From NCBI GenBank assembly GCA_038496675.1, contig CM076649.1, positions 19,249,773-19,313,772 of the forward strand: a DNA stretch of 64,000 bases, read 5' to 3'. The position numbers and the translations under genes were made by a program. The notes under the pieces were generated by a model. That model did not search any database. It was given only the letters and a program-made list of their open reading frames with translations, and was not told the origin of the DNA. Shown in pieces: positions 1-13,466 of the stretch (positions are counted from its first letter, which is position 1; each line of letters begins with the position of its first letter). This DNA comes from Rachycentron canadum (Eukaryota > Chordata > Actinopteri > Carangiformes > Rachycentridae).

Positions 1-899
1 GCAGATATCCTGACTTACTCCCTTATGTGGGACAAGCCAGATGTCGTACAGCTGTTTTCACAGTGACACTCTTCATGACGGGCAAATTCATCTTTATGTG
101 TTAAATCAGTGTCAGTCAAAGAAAGTGATTTAAAGAAATCTGAAAGCTTTAACTGGATCCACAGCAAAATCGTCTCTGGCCCATCCCCCATCCCTCCAAC
201 ACCATTGGTCCAAATCGATACTTTTTACATAAACCTGCTGACAAACAAACAGGCACAGAGTGAAACCAGAACCTGCTCGGTGGAGGTGATAATCACAGCC
301 CTTGTTCTGTTCATAAACTGTATTTCAGAAATATGACATGTGATTCACCACAGTTAAACTGTTTTGAACAGCTCTCAGCTGTTCTTGCGTCACATCTAAC
401 TACAGCCTGAACGGGGCTGTTTGTTTACCTCACCTGTAGCTCCGCCTGTCACTGTCACCTTTAACCCACCAGCCAGGATGTGATCCTTTGCTGCTGAGTC
501 ATGTTTGGTGTCCAGCTGCCGAACAGGGATCTCAATGCTACTTTTCATTAGTTTGTCCGTCATCACCCTCCTCCTCCTCTTCCTCCTCTTACCCTGCACC
601 GACTGGTTCTGCTGCACCTGCACGCTGCCCCAGGTCTGCTCTGTGTGTACGTGTCTGTGTTTTTGTGTGTATGATTTTTTTTTTATGATGGAGTATGTAA
701 GCTGGCATCTCCCTCAACAGCGGCACACACTCAGTAATTACTACACTGACTGCCGAAGAACGGTAGCACCACACATGCTGCAGCTCACACACAGACACAC
801 AACTGAGGACAGTGTGTGTGTTTTGAGGTCAAAGCAAAGACTTTAGGAAGATACAGACTAGTGAGAAACCAAATCAATTCCCTTTGGTCGAGAGAAAAA

Positions 900-965
900 G
901 AAAACATTGGCATCTGCAACCTCACCGCTAGATGCCACTAAATCTTATACATAGGTCCTTTAAGT
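900..965 (+). repeat. Dispersed repeat end (ctagatgccactaaatc)
   Basis: The run cctcaccgctagatgccact followed by aaatcttatacataggtcct matches a very common terminal segment of a fish dispersed repeat. The rest of the element is not recognisable. Confidence 0.4.
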
Positions 966-2004
966 TACATATTGAAGGCGTTTTATAACAGAGGTCTAAA
1001 TGTGAAGGATCTTGTTCTGTAGTGATGGGAGCTACCCTGATAACGTAGATGACAAATGAGTTTAAAGAATTAATATTAATTAATGTTTTACTCCATTATA
1101 GATAAAATAAACAACAAAGCAGCAGCTGTGCTTTCTAACATACAGAGACAGAGTTCACATGAAGATATTTAATGTTTACTTAGTTCCTATTTTAGCTTAT
1201 AAGCATGCTAACATGTACTAATTTGTAGGGGAGAATGGGGTAGGTTGTCTCATTCATCAAATCTCACTCACTAGGGGATGCTACTATAAACTGTTATTTG
1301 TAAAATTATACGAATTGGGGTCAGTGGTCACATACATGGATATTTGTGGAATTAGCGCTTTGGCATTGCAGTGAGAGGACTTTTAACATTTTTCATATTA
1401 AAATGTAAATATCCAACAGCAATTATTATGATTAAAAAGTCTGAAGTGAGAGTGGTAATTTAGACAGGCTCCTTCTTAGCTACCCTTCAACATATGGATG
1501 TTAGGATTACAGTCAGGTATCCTTGTCACAGTCTCTTCAGGTTAAGGATAAAAATGTACTTGATTTTTCCTGCTTCTGTTATTTGAACAGACGATGTGTT
1601 AGGTTGTTGATTTCAATGAAATGAAACTTTTTCAACTACTTTTTGATAATGCCTCCATTTCTATCATTTTCACCATTAAAATAACACAGAGACAAACAAC
1701 CCCATAGTGTGTGACTACCAACCTCATGATGGGGATGGATGTCTTGAGTGCACACAATGTATTTGACAGTCCACACCCTCTGAACAGAATAAGCTTAAGG
1801 AGCGTGAAGGCATTTAATTTCTACATGACACTTCCGTTGCTTTGCAGGTTGAAAGGGAATCTGTGGAGGAGACAGTTTTTGAGGGTTTCAAATCAAAGTA
1901 AAAAGTGTGACCATTCTCCCCAACACAATACAGCTGAGGCTTAATGTCACTACTTTTAGAAATATATGGTCATAAATCAAAGTACTGGAGAAATAAAACT
2001 TTTG

Positions 2005-2275
2005 CGGGGGATCTTTAGCTCAGGTGAAAAGTCAGGGGATCCCCAAATTCATCTGGGGACCATGAATCTGCAAAATGTCGTGTTGATCCATCCAATAGTT
2101 GTTGAGATATTTCAGAGCTGACCAAACTGGTGAGCAACTTCTCTTGACAACTATTGGATGGATTTTGTTCAGACAGTCATGGTTCTCAGAGGATGAATCG
2201 TGATAATGTTGGTTGTCCTCTGATTTTAGTGGCGAAATCAAGTCAAAATTTCAATTTGTTCAATATTTGGGTGTA
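2005..2275. repeat. Dispersed repeat with internal inverted halves
   Basis: Contains gatccatccaatagttgttg and, 50 bases on, gacaactattggatggattt: inverted halves of a common fish repeat. No coding capacity. Confidence 0.55.
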
Positions 2276-4061
2276 AGTCTAATGACATTTAGCCTCAGCC
2301 GTACTTATTATGTTGCATTATAATGATCAAATGTTGGCATGACCCATTAATCTAAGAACACAACACCTGCTAAACATCAACATCACACAAGTCATTGTGA
2401 GCATATTAACTTGATGACTGTAGCATTCAGCTGAGGTTTGACATTGTAGCCCAGCTGTAAACTTGTTTCTACGAATAGAGGTTTTTAATCATTATTTTGA
2501 ATATCTTTGAATATCTTTGTGTCCATGTTTCAAAATGTGAAGTTAGTTACAAAAGTAACTTCAAATGTAAAAAGACTCAAACACTGAACCAACAAAATGT
2601 GATCACAGTTAAATTACTCTCACCAGTGCTGTGGCAACAGAAGGATTACATCTGGCATGTGTCTAAAGAAAAGACAAAAAACAAGAGGCCCTGCTCAGTT
2701 TCATTTATTTGTTTAGTTAAACTGTCATGAATCTGCTCTGCAGAGAGGATTACCATCCTCATTTATTTGCTTAGGAAAGCTTGTCTCCTTTAAAACATAG
2801 AAAGAGTTGAGTATTTGCTTTTTAAACACTTTGCTTTCTGTGGGGAACAGTGGGTTCAAGTTTTGATGCTATGTGCTACTGTCAACGTGAAGCAAAAGAT
2901 ACAGCAGCAGGAACATCATGTCGTCACTGAATGCTCCGGTTTAGTACAGCATCACGGTTGAGTCAAGTCTGGTAACAAAGAGGCTGCACACAGAATTAGG
3001 ATAGAAAAAGTCTTTAATGAGATGTGTTAATATGGCAGAGGTCAGTAGTATGTTTAATGTGTGGATGAGTGTAAGTATGGTGCTCTGTGAGTTGTATGGT
3101 GCAGACAACCAAAGAGACAAAAGAACCCAGGAGAGAGAGAGAGATGGCCCAACCTCAGAGACCCAGCTGAGGTTCAAGCAAACCAGCCTCCCAACGCCAC
3201 CGACCAACTACCTGCAGGGTAACTACCAGCAGAGCAAAACAGTGCTCATCAATATAACACAGGATAAAGAGTGCACACACTGATTATTGTTTCTGTGTCC
3301 ACCCATCACTCTCTCTCGTGTGTGTGTGTGCGCGCACGTGTGTGTATGTGTGTGAATGTATATGCATATGTCCTAGACAACCAGGTGCTAAAGAGATGGC
3401 AGCTGATGGGTAACCAGAGAAAGCAAAGTCCTTGGGTACACAGTACATGCTGGCGCCTCACACTTCTTTTACACTCTCTCTCTCTTTCACTCTGACTCAC
3501 ACACTCACACACACACACATACAAATGTGGTTAAGCTGTGGCATGTTATTTCGAGACCTCTTGTCACCAGAGTGTGCGCAATTATTGTGACACACTTTGG
3601 AGCCACAGGGAGTCACTCCAGATGACCAGATTATAGCCACACAGCTCGAGGAAACACCGGGGTCGCTGAAAGACGAGAGACAGACCTGGGAGATCCACAG
3701 AGAGGTGCACAGGGGTTTTTGGGGAGTCATAACACACACTCTGGCGGCAATGTCGCAGGGCCGGAGCTGGAGCTGGAACAGCTGATTGCATTTCTGAATG
3801 TACACGTCAGCCTCTCTCAGATGCTAGTGAGTTAACCAAGGTGGGAACAGGGACTTTCCTTAAAAAGTGGGGGAAGGGTGCAGAGCGAGACATGAGGCAA
3901 AGATATTTCGTTAGGTAAAAGGGGCACAGGTGTATGTCAGCGTGCATATCAACATGTCCAGCAGCTACAGCAGCAATGACACAGCTCATGGAAGCAACTA
4001 AGTCAACTAAGTCACTTTCGTGCCCCTTTGATGCAGTTTGTATGATTTACTAAAAACATAC

Positions 4062-4067
<6 letters not shown>

Positions 4068-4098
<31 letters not shown>
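4068..4098. repeat. (TA)n microsatellite at gap edge
   Basis: Pure TA run entering the N gap; its true length is unknown. Confidence 0.95.
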
Positions 4099-4439
4099 NN
4101 NNNNNNNNNNNNNNNNNNNNNNNNNNNNNNNNNNNNNNNNNNNNNNNNNNNNNNNNNNNNNNNNNNNNNNNNNNNNNNNNNNNNNNNNNNNNNNNNNNNN
4201 NNNNNNNNNNNNNNNNNNNNNNNNNNNNNNNNNNNNNNNNNNNNNNNNNNNNNNNNNNNNNNNNNNNNNNNNNNNNNNNNNNNNNNNNNNNNNNNNNNNN
4301 NNNNNNNNNNNNNNNNNNNNNNNNNNNNNNNNNNNNNNNNNNNNNNNNNNNNNNNNNNNNNNNNNNNNNNNNNNNNNNNNNNNNNNNNNNNNNNNNNNNN
4401 NNNNNNNNNNNNNNNNNNNNNNNNNNNNNNNNNNNNNNN
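4099..4439. other. Assembly gap (341 N)
   Basis: Run of N bordered on the left by a (TA)n tract (about 4068-4098) and on the right by a C/T-rich block also present at 7136. The gap probably formed at the simple repeat. Confidence 1.
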
Positions 4440-4880
4440 TTTCCTCTGTCCTTTTTCCATTTTCTTCCCCCTCACATCCTCCCTCCTTCTTATCTTTCAT
4501 TCTTTCCATTGGAGGCACTGTCTCCGTCTCACATTTATTTAACCGTCACTGAATACAGAGGAGTGAAGCTACTTTCATTATTATGACTCAAAATTAGATC
4601 ACACACCACACACACCCATAATTACCAACACCATCCGAACCGATGACTGTGTCAGCAATGCTTTAATTTTCATTTTGATGTTTCACGTTTTGTTCCTTGG
4701 TGAGATATCCACCATTGAATGACTCACGCATGAAATAAAGACGCATATAATAAATTGCTTTATATCTTAGCCTGTATTTCAAAGCACAGATTAGCTTTAA
4801 AATCATATATTTTTGTAAATACATAAGCTTTGTTTCTAGATTGAGACTAGCTCACTGCATTTTAAATATTACCATCGTCT
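4440..4880. repeat. Local duplication, copy 1 (beside gap)
   Basis: Bases 4440-4543 match 7136-7239 without a difference (104 bp). After that similarity continues in patches (4690-4725 with 7258-7295; 4795-4880 with 7480-7560) but with many changes. Confidence 0.8.
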
Positions 4881-6965
4881 TTAATGCAATACCATCAACA
4901 TGTTAATGATAACTAAATAAACAAACAAATCATGATCTGTTCTCACTTATTAATGTTAACTAATAAATGGTGCTTGTAGAACTCTTGGTATCTCAAATTG
5001 AAATGAACTGATACCACAAGAGAGGGATGAATCACTGTCCGACCTGCCCTGAAGACAAACAGCTCGGAGGCCGTATTATAACTTCTTGTACCAAAAACAC
5101 AATAATGGCTGCAACTCTTGGCAAGTTCATGGATGCAGTTAAGTTACTTTAAAACTCTCAGGGCCCAATTGTGACAATTTACAGAAAAAATACTACTAAG
5201 TTAAATCAAGACATTGAACTTGCCTGCTGTAAACTCTCTCATATCAAGTCACTGCCCAGGTCATACCCCTTGATTATTAATGTAAGAGCAAATTGTGGAG
5301 CATAAGGAAGATTTCAGGATATTTAAGGTAAAGTTCAATGTTTCCCTTTGGTCTATAGACAGAACTAAAAATGTAAAACTAAGGGATTCTGTTCAGTAGT
5401 GATGGCGAGATACCAGATGAGAGAGAACCAGACTGAAAATGACTCCTAACCTCGTACACAGAGAGCTCTTTATACATACAAACTTGTGTACAACACATAG
5501 TTTACACACGTGTGATAACTGTGTAAACAGCAAGAAGGAGGCGTAAATGGTGCATGTCCAAACCTGCCCGCTGTGCATGACTTATTTCAGAAAGAAACAT
5601 TAATTCATCTAAGGCACTCAAGAAAAATAAATCATGTTCTTTTCAGTTTATAAGTTTATACATTTTTGCATCTAACAAGTTGATGACATAAGAGATTGAA
5701 CCATCAGTCTTAGGATGAGATCTTTGCCAGTGTGTTATTGTAAATCTATCCCATTCATTTGCTCAGTTTGCTTCTGTGTCATTAGAAAATCTTAATGTTG
5801 TCAACTCATCAACATTTTAAATTACATATTAGACTGTATGGCACTAAATTTACTCAGCGAATTCAACTTGTTGATTTTAAATAGACAATAATTAAATACA
5901 ACTCTCGAAAATAGCATAATTAGTAAATCAAAGACACTACAGCTCTCTGCAGTGTTAGCACCTTTTACCTCGTGCTGTGGGTATTCAGCCCACACAGATT
6001 GTGTGATTGACTCTCATATGTAACAACATGGGCAACAAACAAGCTGAGACAAACTAAATGTACCTGAAGTCAATGAGTACCTGGTGAGGAAAGTCAAAGG
6101 TTCAGGTCAAATGAGCATTTGTTAGGTGTTTAGAAGGATTTTAGGGTTATAATATGATGATATTGGAATATCATTGGTCAGACCTGGTGCTCCCTTACCA
6201 GATTTTCAAGTTAGGCTCTGGCTAACACTTAGGGAAGCTTGTTGAATAGAGACGTCTTCAGGCTGCATAGGTGGAAATTTCTGGAAAGTTCTGCAAAAGA
6301 AAATAGATTGAGAACAAAAAGCTGCACCCTGTGAATGGATGATGTTTTACAGAGATGTAGAGACTTGCTCAAAAGCTGATATGATCACAGAAGCCTGTCA
6401 TCTTTGTTCAGCCAAAACCAACAGCACAAATCACTTTGGTGGTATGATACGTTTTCCAGCTGCTTTAGCTATAGTTAGCTTGCTAACAAGCTGACTTAAC
6501 CTAAACACAGAAATGGTGACAGGTACCCAGCTCAGGAATCAGCTCCAGCCAAGTCCTGCATTTAGAAACAATCAGCTGTTCACAGCTATTGTTTCCCCAA
6601 GAGCTGCAGACCTCCAACATGGCCGCCAGAGCGTCTGTCACTTCACCTGAAATATGACAGAAAGCAGGACAAAGACTCAGAGGAAACAGGCAGTACACTG
6701 TGGATGGATGAGCCCATGAACAACACACTGACACACACCTGCGGATACACACACGCTAACTGGTTCGTAGTGTTTTGGGGCCACGGCACTAACACCAAGC
6801 CGGAGGTTAATTTCATGGCTTTTACTGCCTCTTTTCCCTAATGTGTGTGAAAGTGTGTTTTTGAGTGTATGCGTGTGTGTGAGGGTTGTGGTGTTGGCAG
6901 AGAGTGTTATTTTTAGGGGGAAATGAGCTCTAGTGGAGCCAGCAGCATAAAAATACACCCAGACA

Positions 6966-7006
6966 CTCATGTGGACACACACACACACACACGCACACAC
7001 ACACAC
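6966..7006. repeat. (CA)n microsatellite
   Basis: About 20 CA units with one CG interruption. Confidence 0.95.
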
Positions 7007-7135
7007 AAAATGTTCTTGTAGTGTGAGCTGCTCAGTCCAAGTGTTAATTGAACTCATCAGGTAGTTTTCACTTTCTCCTTTAACTCCTTCCCGTCTCATC
7101 ACTCCACTTGTCTCTAGTTCAAAGACATTTAATGG

Positions 7136-7565
7136 TTTCCTCTGTCCTTTTTCCATTTTCTTCCCCCTCACATCCTCCCTCCTTCTTATCTTTCATTCTT
7201 TCCATTGGAGGCACTGTCTCCGTCTCACATTTATTTAACTGTCATTGACAATTACACTACTTTGTTCCTCAGTGAGAGATTCATCATTTAAATGAGGGCG
7301 GTGAGTGCTTCATTGTGACATCACAAAGTTACAGAAGTCTTGACGGCTAGTTTTACAGGCTGTGGGCATTTCTCTGTGGACTGAGACCTTTGATACTTTC
7401 ACAGTATTAATATAGAACCCAGACCTGATTTATAATCAAGGAAGACATGGAGGTCTAACTTTAGACTGTATGGACCTTTAAAATCATATACATATTTTAA
7501 ATGCATACTCTTTGCCTCTAGATCAATATGAGATCAACAACATTTTAAGTATTCAAGTCATCTTT
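7136..7565. repeat. Local duplication, copy 2
   Basis: Partner of 4440-4880 at an offset of 2696 bases at its left edge. Interrupted at about 7305-7490 by a GGTCCCATA-family repeat fragment that copy 1 lacks, so the duplication is older than that insertion. Confidence 0.75.
7311..7492 (+). repeat. GGTCCCATA-end dispersed repeat, fragment A
   Basis: Shares with 14105-14293 the series gacatcacaaagt, catttctctgtggactgaga, tttcacagt, agacctgatttataatcaa and the end tatggacctttaaaat. It is the 3' portion of a fish dispersed element. No coding capacity. Confidence 0.75.
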
Positions 7566-8624
7566 CAACAACAAGGTTGAGATACAGGGTGATGGTAAAA
7601 TAATGATTGGGTGAAACAGTTCAGGGCTCAGTGACAGCTCACCACAGCTGAGTGTTGAGTCTTTCTCACTGACACTGGACTGGAGACAGGTTCAGAGTTG
7701 CTATGAGGTTGGTAAGAGGATGGTGTTGGTCACTGTGAGTGAGGTTAAGGTTTTTTTTGCACCTCCTCCTATTCAATCCTAAGAAAATGTGTGATCTGGA
7801 CCGTACGTATAGAGGTGAAGCAAACACGAGGATCTTGTGCCTGCTCTCCTGCTGCTTTCCAGAGAGAAACAGCAGTATTGGAGCTCTGTACTCAATTTAC
7901 CATGTTATTTTACAAAACTTTTGATCAAATCTTCAAAAATCTAATACTAGTGTGATTAATTTTCTTTTTTTCATCAATCTGAAATTGATGAACCTAAGCA
8001 GGGCTTTATTTTGATCGACATCCAAAGAACAGACTGGGGTATCTTTTCAGGAACAGACCCTCTGGTGAGGACAGTCTCCCTTCAACTGCCAAGACACCAA
8101 ACATCTAAAACTGTTCACTCCAGTGAGGCGTCTGAAGGTAAACTGGGAGAATAGTGCCCTCTAGGGGCCACTTTGTGTTTTACATGCTGTAGGTGTCCAC
8201 TGCAGAGGGGTCAAAGAGGGTTAACTCAGGTCACACCACAGTCGCACTGCTCTTTACGAGCACTTTAACCCTCTGCGGCCTGCAGACTCTCCACCAGCAG
8301 CACTGGATGTGAGGGTTTATTGTTGTGTGTTTGTGAAACACAGCTATGGCTTCATTTCAGTTTCATTCTCCTTGTGGCTGTTTATTGGTCAAAAGCTAAA
8401 GGAAAATATTGTCGGTGCTTGTTGCAGTGTTGCTTGCAGGTCTGTTGGCTGGTTTAAGAGGTGTGCACAGTGGCTCAGTAGAGAGGACATTTCTTCCTGC
8501 TCTCCTCCTCCATTTCCCATCCACTCTATATTTACCTGTCACTGTGTACCTCCGCTGTGTGCCCAGTGCTGGAAAGGTAAACATGAGGATATTTTCATAT
8601 AAATACACATTAGAGATGATGGAG

Positions 8625-8625
<1 letters not shown>

Positions 8626-8656
<31 letters not shown>
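8626..8656. repeat. (GT)n microsatellite
   Basis: About 15 GT units. Confidence 0.95.
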
Positions 8657-8658
<2 letters not shown>

Positions 8659-9159
8659 AAAACCTTATGAAGTTTACTGAAGCACATTACTGTCATGCAG
8701 ATGTGTCCAGCTTCTACATCCCCCTCTCCCCGTGGCTTTTTCTCCTCCCTATTAGCCCCAATGTCACTTCATGTATAGTTGATATAAATAATTCTAGCCA
8801 GTATGTTCAATGTTGTATAAAAACAGTGACAATCTGGAGCTGTGGAAAACTATCTGCACAATGGCAGGCAGATGAAAAGACAGTCTAACAAGGGAATTGG
8901 GAAATGAAAATAACAGGGAGCAGTATAAAGTTTAGCATCTTAGCACCATGTTGGGAAAAAGTTACTGATCCAGATTTCTGTAAACATAATTGAAGAATGT
9001 ATCTATAAATTGCTTGATTCATCTGACAATAAACTAAAGATCGTCCTTTTAAAATCATACAAAACATAAAAGAGAAAGAAGCATATTTATTTATTTTCTG
9101 AGAAGATGCAGGGCCCTTTCATGTCTCATCTCCAGTGAAACCTGTTTTGACATGTCAGT

Positions 9160-9395
9160 TGTGCACAGATTAAACAAACAAGATATAACCTGTTAATTAA
9201 AAAGCTTTAGTGGGTTTGGCAGGTGAATCTTGTCGTCTTTGGGCAGAGCCAGGCCAGCTGTTTTCTCCTGTAACCAGTCTTCATTTATGCTAAGCTAAGC
9301 TAACTGTCTCCTGGCTGGAGCTTTATGTTTGTGATACTGATCTACTCATGTAATGCATTTGCAAAAAACTGTGAAACTATTCCTTTAACCACTGA
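9160..9395 (+). mobile_element. Right half of the same palindromic element
   Basis: gattaaacaaacaagatata, gggcagagccaggccagctg, tatgctaagctaagctaact and aaactattccttta match the right arm family of 27731-28130; the left arm is missing. Confidence 0.6.
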
Positions 9396-10036
9396 AAAAT
9401 AAGTCCTGTGGTAACAGTATGTTACAGTACTAGCAAAACAGGCCTAAACTATTCTCACAAGTCCACTCTACGTTCTGAGTTTTCAGCAGCTTTGCATGGT
9501 TTTCATTCACATTGACACTCCAAGAGTGAAGTAGACCACTGATCTTAGATTGTTTTGTTCCTTATGACTTAATGACTTATTACTTGATTATTAAAAGAGT
9601 TTAGTTCATGTTAATCAAACAATCTACTAATTTTTCAATGAAATACTTAGTTTGATAACAGCTACTTTTTATTCATAATTCACTTATTCATATCTAAAGT
9701 TGATAAAGTGATTTTGTTTTTGTCATTTTTTTGTAATCCTTTATTTCCTGTCTACACAAAAACATGCATCATAAGTGTCTCCTCTGTTTAGAATTATCTC
9801 TTATTTTCAGTCTCAGCCTCCCATGAGGCCGTGGGGGGCTCTGGGTGGGAGGTATGGAGCATTCCACCTGGACACTAGTGCGTACGCAGGCTGCTGTGTG
9901 TTTGTGTTGCATTACACATGGCAGTCTTCACAAGATCACTGGCTCCACTGGGCTTAGGCCCCTGGGACTTAAGCACGCAACCACCAGAGGCCAGAGAGAG
10001 AAGAGGGAGAGGAATGAAGATGAGATGTGGGATGAT

Positions 10037-10037
<1 letters not shown>

Positions 10038-10085
<48 letters not shown>
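10038..10085. repeat. (GT)n microsatellite
   Basis: About 23 uninterrupted GT units. Confidence 0.95.
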
Positions 10086-10086
<1 letters not shown>

Positions 10087-10914
10087 GCCCTGTCCTTCTA
10101 TGGGTTGACTCCTTGTCGAGGTGTTTTGTTAACCTCATCTCGGGGAAGTGAAGGGTACGCACAGTAGAATGAACAGATAAAGTGAGACAGGGCTGAAAAT
10201 GCTCACACACACTGGCCCAAGGCCTGCACTGAACCTTTCCCACGCATGTACACACACAGAGACAGACAGACAGACACATATACAGAAAATCACCTGAATA
10301 ACAGCTTATCCAATGTTTATTAAATGTTTCCAGGGTGAATGTCAGGCCAATGGGATGTCATCCAGCTGTTTGTGTCTTTGTGTGTGCGGTGTTGCAGCTT
10401 TCATTTGCCGTGGTGTATTTTCCGTGTGATGCTCTCCCAGCTGGACGCCTCAGCCTAAACGCAGTGCCCTGCCCAGGGCGACGCCACACAACAAAGAGGG
10501 ATCAAGCGGCGCACATGGCTTTGATGAAAACCTCGCAACTGCAGTGGAGCAAATCAGAGCAGGGCAAAGCTGATCTGGACTGGGAGAGACGGTGGGGAGG
10601 GGGGGGCTGAGACCTGTTGATTCAGGAGGAGATATAAGAGTGGGGTTCAGGGTTCCCACAACAACTCATTTCACAAAACATGTTGCACAAATTATTGGTG
10701 GAATTAGCTCATGTGACTTTATATTTGCTTTATACATTTTTATTATCTTCTTTTTGACTGTAACTGAGAGTGTAGGAGAACTGCTGCTGCTGGCGTTGAG
10801 TCTGTCTGCATTTAGTCAAGCATCTTTTTTCTTTTACATTAAGTCCAAATGAATTCATTTAGCATTTGAAACTGTTAGTAAAACACATGTAGTTATATGT
10901 GTATGTAATTTATG

Positions 10915-10918
10915 TGTG

Positions 10919-10972
<54 letters not shown>

Positions 10973-10985
10973 TGTATATATATAT
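10915..10985. repeat. Compound (TA)(CA)(TA) microsatellite
   Basis: TA run, then CA run with one AA interruption, then TA run; nearly self-complementary at its ends. Confidence 0.9.
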
Positions 10986-12204
10986 CATGTGGGAGCAACT
11001 GAACAGGCTGAAAACACAGTACTGATATACATGTATAGTCATCTTAAAATGGAGAGCAAACTGTTGTCTTATTTATACACACAGTAAACATGGAGCAACT
11101 ATAATATTCATTTGGATGTGTTAGCATTTACTTGTTGGGATCCTTTTATTTCTGTTTTTGGTCTCTACCATCCACTCTGTTCAGTGAACTGGTGTGTGTC
11201 TGCTGTGGTGCACACAGTGGGTTCATCAGAGCTCTTTTGCAAGGACCAGATCAGTGCAGCTTTAGACAAAATGTCAGAGGGTCCTGGCATTAGGACACTA
11301 GGATGTGGCCTTCAACTTTATGAGAGAGTGAGGTCACCCCAGAGGGTGGATATGAGCGGATGTGGCTGAGATGTGGTGGAGTGGGAGAAAGCAGGGCTAT
11401 CGCAGCGATGAGTGCTAAATACTGACACTGTCTGGATGGGAAGTGAAGAAGTCGGCCATCAAAGAGGCAAGAGAGAAAGAGCGAGAGATTATCTGGACTG
11501 TTGAGAGGAGGAGATGAAAGGGTGAATGGAGAGGAGGAGCTGTTTGACCTCTGATACACTAATTATGTACCACCACGTTCACAAATAGTATTAAATATAA
11601 AGCACTCATTCTAAACATCTAGGGCTTTTATTAGCACGCGAGGGTTGAAAGAGCTAAGATGTAGCAGCTGACCACAGTGAAATGAGGTAAAGGAGCAGGT
11701 CGTTATACCAATCAATCCTGTTACACTCAGTTAAACACTAGTAGCAGGACTTGTGCAGGATGTTGTGCATTACAATTTTTCAATAATGTGACAGCAGAAT
11801 TCTTTGCAACCTGGATCTGTGCCAGGGTTTGATTGAGACGGGCAAACAGGGCTTTACAGAGGTATGTGTGGTCTTGGGAACTCATAACCCGAGACTCATA
11901 AAACAAGCTTGAGAAACCTCAAGGAAAAACATGTCTACTTGTACAGAATAACAGCCTCAAAGTTCATTTTGCTGGAATTTGCCTTTATTAAGAGACATTT
12001 TGATATTCAAACTCTGCCCATTGTGTGAACGAGCCTGCTGAATTCATACCTTCGTATCACTTCAACCCTCTTTTCATGCAGCTGTGATGCTACATTTCTC
12101 ATAATATGCCAGCTTCAGTTGTTATCATTTGTAGTATATACATTAGATACTTGGATTTAATGCAGTTCATTTTGGATGTGGATATTTGGCTATGTACTCA
12201 AACT

Positions 12205-12480
12205 TATACGATCACTCTACTCTGGTACTCGCCGCCCCGCATTGGCTCCTTGTCAGATTTCACATTGATTTTAAAATTTCATCGCTGACTTTGAAGGCCT
12301 TAAAAACTTTGCTCTCGATTACATCTGAGATTTAGTCACATGGCAGTGTATCTGCAGGAAGGAGATTTGCTGGTCACCCTAAGGTCAAGACTAGTGGCTA
12401 AGGGTGATGGGGCTCTTGCTATTTGAGCCCCCACACTTTGGACGTCTCATTAACTTCTTTTAAATCTCATCTTTTTGTCG
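12205..12480 (+). mobile_element. L2/Rex1-like LINE relic, reverse-transcriptase C-terminal end
   Basis: Broken translation resembles the end of fish L2/Rex1-type ORF2: HWLLVRFHIDFKI for the usual HWLPVRFRIDFKI, a KALK motif, then GDGALAI and APTLW for the usual GDRAF...APKLWN. Stops and frameshifts show it is dead. The family name is inferred from this C-terminal pattern. Confidence 0.7.
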
Positions 12481-13466
12481 CCCTTTGGTAGTGTTTGGTA
12501 TGTGTTTTATTCATATTCTTTTATCCCTAATGACTGTTCTTACTAGTCTAAATACATTTTTCAGCTACTGTCAGATCATTTACATAATGTATGTATAATG
12601 TTTTTGTACTCTTCCACTCTTATTTACTTGCTCTATTACTTCTACAAGGTTAAGGCTGTTCCTATTTTGTCTAGTTTTACTTTTCTGGGAAGTCAGAATA
12701 GAAAAAAATTAAAACAAAAGTTTCGAAATGCCTGAAAAAAACTTTTTACCGTGTAAATGAACATTTTCTTTGAATCCAGTGTTTCCAGACATGGTCTGTC
12801 CTTCTGTGTCTCCTTTCTAGAAAAATGACTGCGTCAAGGGAAACTTAACTGGAAGTGAAGAATTATCACTTCTCTTTGTTTCACAAAAACCATGACTTCT
12901 AGACTCAACATGTGTTTCAATGACGTCTTCAGACACTTGGAGCAGTACAGTACATATCCAGGGCTGCTCCCTCTGAGGGAGGCTCACTTATAAGAAAGTG
13001 AGCCTATTTCTGTCAGGTGCAGCTGGGCGACAAGATATGAGACTGAAGTGAGGGGAGGTGGATGTGTGAGGGTCACGCCATCCAGGCCAATGCCATTTTC
13101 GCAGATTATGTGTGTGTGTATGCTGGATATCTCCCTGACCTGTCTGGCCTGGAGGTGGTGTGTGTGATAAGCCACTTTCCCTCCTCTCAGTGTCCTTACT
13201 ACCAGACATTTATCCAAAACATTCCCACAACGTCATGGGAACTAAGCCTCCTTAGACCATCCCTGCTTCTGAATGGTGTCATCTAATTCAAAGCGGGCAT
13301 GAACTGTGACAATGACGCAGTGCTGGAGATCATGTGCACAAACATCCAGACTCATTTAAACTTTTTCTTCTGGCTGTTCTTTCAGGTCATCTATGAACAC
13401 TTTCCTTCACCTTTTGGAAACTGCAAAACTGCTCACTAAAAAGATGCTGTGTTTTTTCTTTGTCAG

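Larger units (their letters stand above)
1..4067. other. Noncoding DNA left of the gap
   Basis: No exon recognised on either strand. Apart from the repeats listed at 900 and 2005, the sequence is AT-rich and unique; short GT/CA runs occur near 3320 and 3500. The stretch 130-305 may be a decayed dispersed repeat. Confidence 0.6.
4881..12204. other. Noncoding DNA upstream of wnt4a exon 2
   Basis: No conserved protein segment found. If wnt4a exon 1 lies beyond the window, this is intron 1; the exon was searched for by its expected end (Asn-Trp-Leu split by a phase-2 donor) and not found. Holds the duplication, repeats and microsatellites listed separately. Confidence 0.5.

Noticed and set aside
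2005..2040. Possible tRNA-derived SINE head (tagctcaggtg resembles an A box)
   Set aside because: No B box at the proper distance and no cloverleaf could be drawn.
4038..4586. Open frames through the N gap
   Set aside because: They consist of TA repeat and unknown bases.
8309..8376. Short frame ending in Trp-Leu before gtttat, also tried as wnt4a exon 1
   Set aside because: The donor is poor and the residues do not match the conserved signal-peptide end.
8409..8888. Open frame with a signal-peptide-like hydrophobic start, considered as wnt4a exon 1
   Set aside because: It does not end in Asn-Trp-Leu at a phase-2 donor and does not resemble Wnt4 N-termini; it runs into a GT repeat.
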